The notes beneath the pieces were generated by a model, which did not search any database, was not told where the DNA came from, and was given only the letters and a program-made list of their open reading frames with translations. The position numbers and the translations under genes were made by a program. This document shows positions 58,853 through 64,000 of a DNA stretch of 64,000 nt, one piece after another; within the stretch, counting starts at the first letter, position 1; each line of letters begins with the position of its first letter. The stretch is from a bacterium. GTDB taxonomy: Bacteria; Acidobacteriota; Aminicenantia; Aminicenantales; Aminicenantaceae. The stretch covers positions 1-64,000 of the forward strand of contig JAGXKI010000001.1 of the NCBI GenBank assembly GCA_018335295.1, in the 5' to 3' direction.

Positions 58853-59143
58853 ATGGGATGGATTCAGAGAAAATGGAAACCGGAACAGGCGGAGAGATGG
58901 AGCAAAGAAGATTATATTGTTTTTATCATTTCTCCGTTGATCTATATATTGCTGGCTGTAGGGGTGCTTTTGAGTTTGCTTTTGCTGTGGTATGGGTTCC
59001 TTATCCTAGCTGTATGCGGGATCCTCATAGGAGTGATGATTTGGATCATTGACCCAAAGCTCAAAGCTGTCTCCAAAGACTATGAAAAAAAGGAAAAACA
59101 ATATCTGGAAGATTTAGAAAAGATTACCAGATGGGAGGAATAA
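58853..59143 (+). CDS. small membrane protein adjacent to symporter
   Basis: one base after the symporter stop; hydrophobic hairpin VFIISPLIYILLAVGVLLSLLLLWYGFLILAVCGILIGVMIWII. Confidence 0.75.
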   Translation: MGWIQRKWKPEQAERWSKEDYIVFIISPLIYILLAVGVLLSLLLLWYGFLILAVCGILIGVMIWIIDPKLKAVSKDYEKKEKQYLEDLEKITRWEE

Positions 59144-59266
59144 ATGAGTCATGGTCTGGCTGTGGTGATCGGGATGTCCATTGCTTACTTTTTCTCATTT
59201 TTGGGTCTTTTACTGGCCTATTTTTCCTACAAGAGAAAAAAAAGAAACAGAAAGGATCAATCATGA
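59144..59266 (+). CDS. 40-aa single-TM microprotein (not in ORF track)
   Basis: MSHGLAVVIGMSIAYFFSFLGLLLAYFSYKRKKRNRKDQS*; ATG directly abuts the preceding stop codon. Confidence 0.65.
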   Translation: MSHGLAVVIGMSIAYFFSFLGLLLAYFSYKRKKRNRKDQS

Positions 59267-59352
59267 CCGGCCTGTGGGTGCCCATGGTTATTCTGATTGT
59301 GTCTTTCGGTCTGACTTTTTACCTCTACCGCTATTTTTCCCGAAAAATGTAA
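59263..59352 (+). CDS. 29-aa single-TM microprotein (not in ORF track as such)
   Basis: MTGLWVPMVILIVSFGLTFYLYRYFSRKM*; ATGA overlap with previous ORF. Confidence 0.6.
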   Translation: MTGLWVPMVILIVSFGLTFYLYRYFSRKM

Positions 59353-59431
59353 ATGGGGTCGGACCGAGCTTAAATAGTTGATATGATTGCAATTAACTTT
59401 ATTTGGGAAGGAAAAAATACTGTTTTATTCC

Positions 59432-60697
59432 CTAAAAATAAATTTTGAAGGAGGTGAAGAATATATCGGGGTAGGCCCCGAATTCGGAGTGGAAAATAAG
59501 GGGAGAAGAGGGGAGAGAGGGACTTGGAATTTCCGGGTTTTCTCCCAAACCGATATAGGCCCCTCCGGAAAGATAAATGTTTTCCCCTATGTTGTATTCT
59601 ACAGTAGGGGAGAAAGTCAGAGATTGATCATTGATATTGAAAATGAGAAGACCGTTGAAAGGCAAAAGAGGGGTTATTTGATAGGTGATTCCCGCATGAA
59701 GATAATGTTTTCCTAGAAGATAAACGGTTCCATCCTTAAAAGGGGAATATTGGAATTCTTGGGTGTAATCTTCGGGCTGATTTTTTCCAGCGGAGTTGAA
59801 ATGGTATTCCAGAAAACCATAGGTCTTTGAACTTAAATTATAATCCAATCCTGTGGAGATCCGTAAATAATTTGTCTCCTTTGGATGCGAATCTTTATTC
59901 TTGTAAAAAGGGATCACGTAAGCAGCTTCAAACCAACCTCCGGTCCCGCCGATAGACCGGGCTGCATCAAACCCCATCATGAGATGCTGTTTGAAATTCA
60001 TCAGAAGGAGAGAAAAGTCTGTTCTGTAAACATAAAATTTGCTCCGTAGGAAATAAGCGCTTTCCTTGAGGTCAAAGTTTTTCCCGGCCACAAACCCGAT
60101 GTCCAGTTCATCCATCATTCCCAGAGGAATCCGGACGCGGAGAGCATCCACCCCTCTTCGTTCTTCAACGTCCAGTTCATTAAAGGCAAAAGGAGCGATT
60201 ACATCGGAGGGGTTGATGACCCGGGCACTTCCCCAGGAGATAGCCTGCCTTCCGATGTAAACGTCTGCAAAATTGAGTCTCATGGTGAAAAAGAAACGGT
60301 CCAGGTTGTTCAACAGGGCGAAACTTCCGGTCCTTTCGTCATTTGAGGGATAAATTTTTTGCGGGATGTCCTTAAAGCGGTAGCTCCGGGGCTCAGTTTG
60401 AGCAAAGAATAGTTGTCCATCAAAAAGGGAAGGGTCTTGAATTCTTGGTGAAAAATCGTAGGAAAAGTCGAGAGACAGTCTGTGTGTTAGCTGAGAGGAG
60501 AATTTCAACCTCAACCGATTGTTCACTGCTCCAAGGGTTGGTTTATGGATGCTCTGATTATTCATTTGATAATGAGGCTGGAGAATGCCGATGAAGAAAG
60601 ATTTGTAGTAACCATTCACCTGAAGGGAAGTTCCTGCCGCTGCCAAAGGAATGGAAGCCATAAGGAGAAAGCCAGTGATTGCTTTTTGAATGCTCAT
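59432..60697 (-). CDS. putative outer membrane beta-barrel protein
   Basis: signal peptide MSIQKAITGFLLMASIPLAAAG, alternating beta pattern (LRLKFSSQLTHRLSLDFSYDFSPR), C-terminal FFTSFKIYF. Confidence 0.7.
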   Translation of the reverse strand: MSIQKAITGFLLMASIPLAAAGTSLQVNGYYKSFFIGILQPHYQMNNQSIHKPTLGAVNNRLRLKFSSQLTHRLSLDFSYDFSPRIQDPSLFDGQLFFAQTEPRSYRFKDIPQKIYPSNDERTGSFALLNNLDRFFFTMRLNFADVYIGRQAISWGSARVINPSDVIAPFAFNELDVEERRGVDALRVRIPLGMMDELDIGFVAGKNFDLKESAYFLRSKFYVYRTDFSLLLMNFKQHLMMGFDAARSIGGTGGWFEAAYVIPFYKNKDSHPKETNYLRISTGLDYNLSSKTYGFLEYHFNSAGKNQPEDYTQEFQYSPFKDGTVYLLGKHYLHAGITYQITPLLPFNGLLIFNINDQSLTFSPTVEYNIGENIYLSGGAYIGLGENPEIPSPSLPSSPLIFHSEFGAYPDIFFTSFKIYF

Positions 60698-61395
60698 CCT
60701 TTGATTTCGTCTTTTTCAATTTGTCCATCTTTAAGCACGATGAGACGTTTGGCTTTATCCATAACCAGCTGGTCATGAGTGGAGAAGAGAAAAGACATCC
60801 CTTCTTGTTCATTCAGTTCCCTCATCATATCCAGAAGACCGGACCCGGTTTTAGAATCCAGATTGGCGGTGGGCTCATCGGCCAGAATCAGAGCGGGTTG
60901 AGAGACCATGGCTCGGGCAATAGCTACCCTCTGCTGCTGACCTCCTGAAAGCTGAGGAGGAAACCGGTCTTCAAAACCCTTCAAGCCGATTTCTTCGAGG
61001 ATTTGAAGGACTCTCCGGTGCCGCTCCTTTTTATCCACTCCTTGGAGAAGCATGATGTATTCGATGTTTTCTTCCACTGTCAACACAGGGATCAGGTTGT
61101 ATGCCTGAAAGATAAAACCGATGTTATCTCTTCGTAAGTCAGAAAGCTGTTTTCCGCTCATTTCCGAGATGAGATTTCCTTTCAACCAGACTTTTCCGCT
61201 GGTCGGAGTATCCAATCCAGAGATGCAGTTGAGAAGAGTGGTTTTTCCTGAACCTGAAGGTCCCACAATGGCTGCAAAGTCGCTGGAATGGATGGTAAAA
61301 TCCACCCCTCGGACGGCATGGACCACCACACTGTCTTCTTTATAATTTTTAACAATATCTTTGGAAACGATGATATCTTCTGTATTTTTTGCCAT
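60694..61395 (-). CDS. LolD/MacB-like ABC transporter ATP-binding protein
   Basis: VGPSGSGKTTLLNCISGLDTPTSG, QLSGGQQQRVAIARAM, LADEPTANLDSKTG. Confidence 0.93.
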   Translation of the reverse strand: MAKNTEDIIVSKDIVKNYKEDSVVVHAVRGVDFTIHSSDFAAIVGPSGSGKTTLLNCISGLDTPTSGKVWLKGNLISEMSGKQLSDLRRDNIGFIFQAYNLIPVLTVEENIEYIMLLQGVDKKERHRRVLQILEEIGLKGFEDRFPPQLSGGQQQRVAIARAMVSQPALILADEPTANLDSKTGSGLLDMMRELNEQEGMSFLFSTHDQLVMDKAKRLIVLKDGQIEKDEIKG

Positions 61396-61406
61396 TATTT
61401 TCCTCC

Positions 61407-62633
61407 TTAGAGGGACCGCCTCAGGGCATCCGCCACTTTCATTTTGCCGGCTGTTAGAGCCGGGTACACACTCACCAGAATGGTGAACAGAAACACCAGA
61501 ATGGGATGGACGATGAACTGCCGAATTTCCATCACCGGGTAGAGCATCTGGGTCATGGTGGCTCCAGCAAAATCCAGCCCTCGGTAGTCAATTCCGGTTT
61601 GGGTCATGATGAAAGTCAAAACAAAACCCAGGATGATACCGATGATAATGGAAACCACAGCGAGAGACCCGGCTTCCATAATGATCAGTTTTCTGATTCC
61701 AGAAGGCCGGGTTCCCACCGCCCGGAGTACCGCAAATTCAAACATCCTCTCATAGAGAGACATGAACAGGGTATTGATGATTCCAAAAATCACCACTCCA
61801 AAGATGATGACAGCCACAATAGAAAGGCTGAAGTTGGTCATCTGAAACACAAATATCATCTGTGGCATCAGTTGAGGCCAGTTGGCGGCTTCGTTGCCGA
61901 AGCGAGAAAAATGTTGGGTGAACGAAGTCTCCTTTTGAAGAGCATAGTCCGAGTTTGTAAACTGAACAGTTACTTCATGAATACCGCCGGGAAGACCCAG
62001 CATGTCCTGGAGCCTTGTTATTTTCATAAAAGCCATCCCTTTATCCATTTCTTTGATGTAAGTATGAAAAATGCCAGAAACGCGGAGCATTTCTTGGGAT
62101 AATTGGCCGGTTTGGGCTTGGGACACGGTGACTACCAGCCGGTCACCCACAGTTACTTCCAATAGTTCGGCCAATTCTTTTCCGATGAGGATACCTCTCT
62201 CCGTTTCTTTCTGAAGATAGTTGCCCTCGGCCATATTTTCGTCGATTTCAGATACCGATTTTTCTCTGTCCGGATCGATTCCGTAAACAATGAGAGAGTG
62301 GACATTGGCTGGGGAGGTGATCATGGCGTAGGAAATTGCCCGGGGTGCGAAATGCTGGACCTGTTCATTATCTTTAAGTGAGGAAATGACTTCCGAAGGT
62401 TTTTGGATGGTTTTTTCCACTTCTTGAGTTTGCCTGTAGTTTTCTCTATGAATTTGAGCTTCGCCCAGGAAGGAAGAGGTCACTGAATCGATCATGTTTT
62501 CTTTCATTCCCACAAATAAGGCATCTGTAAAAATGAGAGCGGCCAGACCGATTCCGATAGCCGTCCCGGCGATGAAAGTTCTTCTCTTGTTTCGAAAAAT
62601 GTTTCTCCAGGCTAGTTTCATGTAATAGAACAT
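61407..62633 (-). CDS. FtsX-like (LolC/E-type) ABC transporter permease
   Basis: LAWRNIFRNKRRTFIAGTAIGIGLA, FGIINTLFMSLYERMFEFAVLRAVGTRPSGI. Confidence 0.9.
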   Translation of the reverse strand: MFYYMKLAWRNIFRNKRRTFIAGTAIGIGLAALIFTDALFVGMKENMIDSVTSSFLGEAQIHRENYRQTQEVEKTIQKPSEVISSLKDNEQVQHFAPRAISYAMITSPANVHSLIVYGIDPDREKSVSEIDENMAEGNYLQKETERGILIGKELAELLEVTVGDRLVVTVSQAQTGQLSQEMLRVSGIFHTYIKEMDKGMAFMKITRLQDMLGLPGGIHEVTVQFTNSDYALQKETSFTQHFSRFGNEAANWPQLMPQMIFVFQMTNFSLSIVAVIIFGVVIFGIINTLFMSLYERMFEFAVLRAVGTRPSGIRKLIIMEAGSLAVVSIIIGIILGFVLTFIMTQTGIDYRGLDFAGATMTQMLYPVMEIRQFIVHPILVFLFTILVSVYPALTAGKMKVADALRRSL

Positions 62634-62643
62634 ATTGATTTCC

Positions 62644-63861
62644 TTAAAACATCCGCATGGTTCGAGCTGGTTCAGTCCGGGCTGCGTGCAGGGCAGGAAA
62701 AGTACTCACCACTGCAGCGGTCAGGAGAATGGTTAGAGCAGGTATAACGAAACTTCTCAGGTTGATTTCTCCTTTCATCACTTCGATTTCCATACCTCCC
62801 CAGGTAAGGGGTTGACCTAGGGAAATACCCTGCTCGGCAAAATAGGAATTGACTCCAAATCCAAGTCCGGCTCCGATAACGATGCATATAAGACTCATAA
62901 GGATTACTTCGGTGAGAACCAATCGGAATACCTGAGCGGGTTTGGTTCCCAGAGCTTTCAGGACCCCGTATTCTCTTCTCCTTTCTAGGACAGACATCAA
63001 TACGGTGTTGAGAACTCCGATAGCCACCACCAGAATCACTACGATCAGCGAAATCCACATCCCTTGTTTATCTGCTTTCATGGCCATATAGAAGGTTTGG
63101 GCGAATTCCTGCCAGGGTTCCACAGAAATCTGAGGGTTCTGGATCTCTTTTTGAAGAGTCTGGGTCATGGATTTCACATCATGGAGACTTTTGAGAACGA
63201 TGGCGATTTCATGGACCTTTTGATCCAGAACCAGAAGTTCCTGGGCGTCTTGGATGTGGAGATAAAAGGAACTCCGGTTGGCAGCTTCATTACCCATATC
63301 CAGAAGCCCCTTGATGGTGTACCGGTCATTGGCGATGGAGCCGTCGGCCGCTTGAGACACGATGATGATATCTTCGCCCACCTGGGCCCCAAGGAGTTCG
63401 GCAAGCCCTTTTCCCAAAAGAGCTTCCTGAGAAGGTTGGGGCGAAAAATAATCTCCGTTGATCACCTTTTGATCAAAGTTGGTGGATTTTTTTTCTTTTT
63501 GAGGATGGACTCCGATAATCTGGGCTCCGGCGCTTTCCTCGGCTACAGAGACCAAACCTGCTGAGAAAACTCGGGGAGTCCAGGATTCGATCTTTTTTCT
63601 TTTCTCAATAAGGCTCTTTATATTTCCAAGTTCATCGATGGTTTTATAAAGGGAAGGTTTATCTAGATATCCTTTTTTGTGAATCTGAATGTGGCCTAAG
63701 CGATTACGGGTGAAAGTGTCGATGATGTAGTTATAGGTTCCATCGGCCCATCCGATAAAGAAGGATCCCAAAAGAAACCCAACAATCATACTGGAAGCTG
63801 TGAGGATGGTCCGCCTTTTGTGCCGGAACAAATTCCGGAAAGCCATTTTGATAGTGAGCAT
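62644..63861 (-). CDS. FtsX-like (LolC/E-type) ABC transporter permease, paralog
   Basis: MAFRNLFRHKRRTILTASSMIVG, IGVLNTVLMSVLERRREYGVLKALGTKPAQV. Confidence 0.9.
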   Translation of the reverse strand: MLTIKMAFRNLFRHKRRTILTASSMIVGFLLGSFFIGWADGTYNYIIDTFTRNRLGHIQIHKKGYLDKPSLYKTIDELGNIKSLIEKRKKIESWTPRVFSAGLVSVAEESAGAQIIGVHPQKEKKSTNFDQKVINGDYFSPQPSQEALLGKGLAELLGAQVGEDIIIVSQAADGSIANDRYTIKGLLDMGNEAANRSSFYLHIQDAQELLVLDQKVHEIAIVLKSLHDVKSMTQTLQKEIQNPQISVEPWQEFAQTFYMAMKADKQGMWISLIVVILVVAIGVLNTVLMSVLERRREYGVLKALGTKPAQVFRLVLTEVILMSLICIVIGAGLGFGVNSYFAEQGISLGQPLTWGGMEIEVMKGEINLRSFVIPALTILLTAAVVSTFPALHAARTEPARTMRMF

Positions 63862-63862
63862 G

Positions 63863-64000
63863 TTACATTCCCCTGCGGAGGTTTCTTAAAGTGAAAATGC
63901 TTTCATCAATGCCGATATCAAACCGGGCTTCAATGTACCGGAGAACAGTTTTATGTCCTTCTTTGGTTTGGGGAATGAGTTCCATAACAGAAGGAATGGT
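63863..64000 (-). CDS. LolA-like outer membrane lipoprotein-sorting protein, C-terminal fragment (runs off window)
   Basis: Reverse strand reads TIPSVMELIPQTKEGHKTVLRYIEARFDIGIDESIFTLRNLRRGM*; IDESIFTLRNLRRG tail is typical of LolA-like proteins in such ABC clusters. Confidence 0.6.
   Translation of the reverse strand, partial: TIPSVMELIPQTKEGHKTVLRYIEARFDIGIDESIFTLRNLRRGM

Overview
This 64 kb window looks like ordinary chromosomal DNA from a bacterium with an outer membrane. The mix of large secreted peptidases suggests an Aminicenantes/Acidobacteriota-like organism, but that is inference only. I found no rRNA, tRNA, CRISPR array, IS element or prophage. About 47 credible genes are present; most of the remaining track ORFs are antisense shadows. 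Main contents: (i) a secreted peptide-degrading set (S9, M14, VPS10/BNR repeat protein, tricorn-like S41, two gamma-glutamyltransferases); (ii) a 22 kb stress/low-energy-type island at ~30.9-53.0 kb (hybrid histidine kinase, NtrC-type regulator, pseudo-receiver, superoxide reductase, rubredoxin, 2-oxoacid oxidoreductase, phosphoribosyltransferase, UPF0182, baeRF, HPF-cold-shock fusion, S2P-CBS protease, Fpg, Usp, GalT, DJ-1/PfpI, CopB), with three sigma-54-like promoter sequences read by eye; (iii) an OpuC-like transporter whose fused binding domain appears circularly permuted; (iv) a symporter followed by three very small membrane ORFs; (v) a LolA/FtsX/FtsX/LolD-like/beta-barrel cluster at the right end. 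Two genes look broken: UPF0182 has a single in-frame TGA, and the 2-oxoacid oxidoreductase alpha gene runs into the 3' remnant of a beta gene. Genes missing from the ORF track but readable: rubredoxin (35497-35658), two microproteins (59144-59266, 59263-59352), the N-terminus of a sigma-70 factor (1-116) and the C-terminus of a LolA-like protein (63863-64000). All family calls come from reading motifs; no database search was run.
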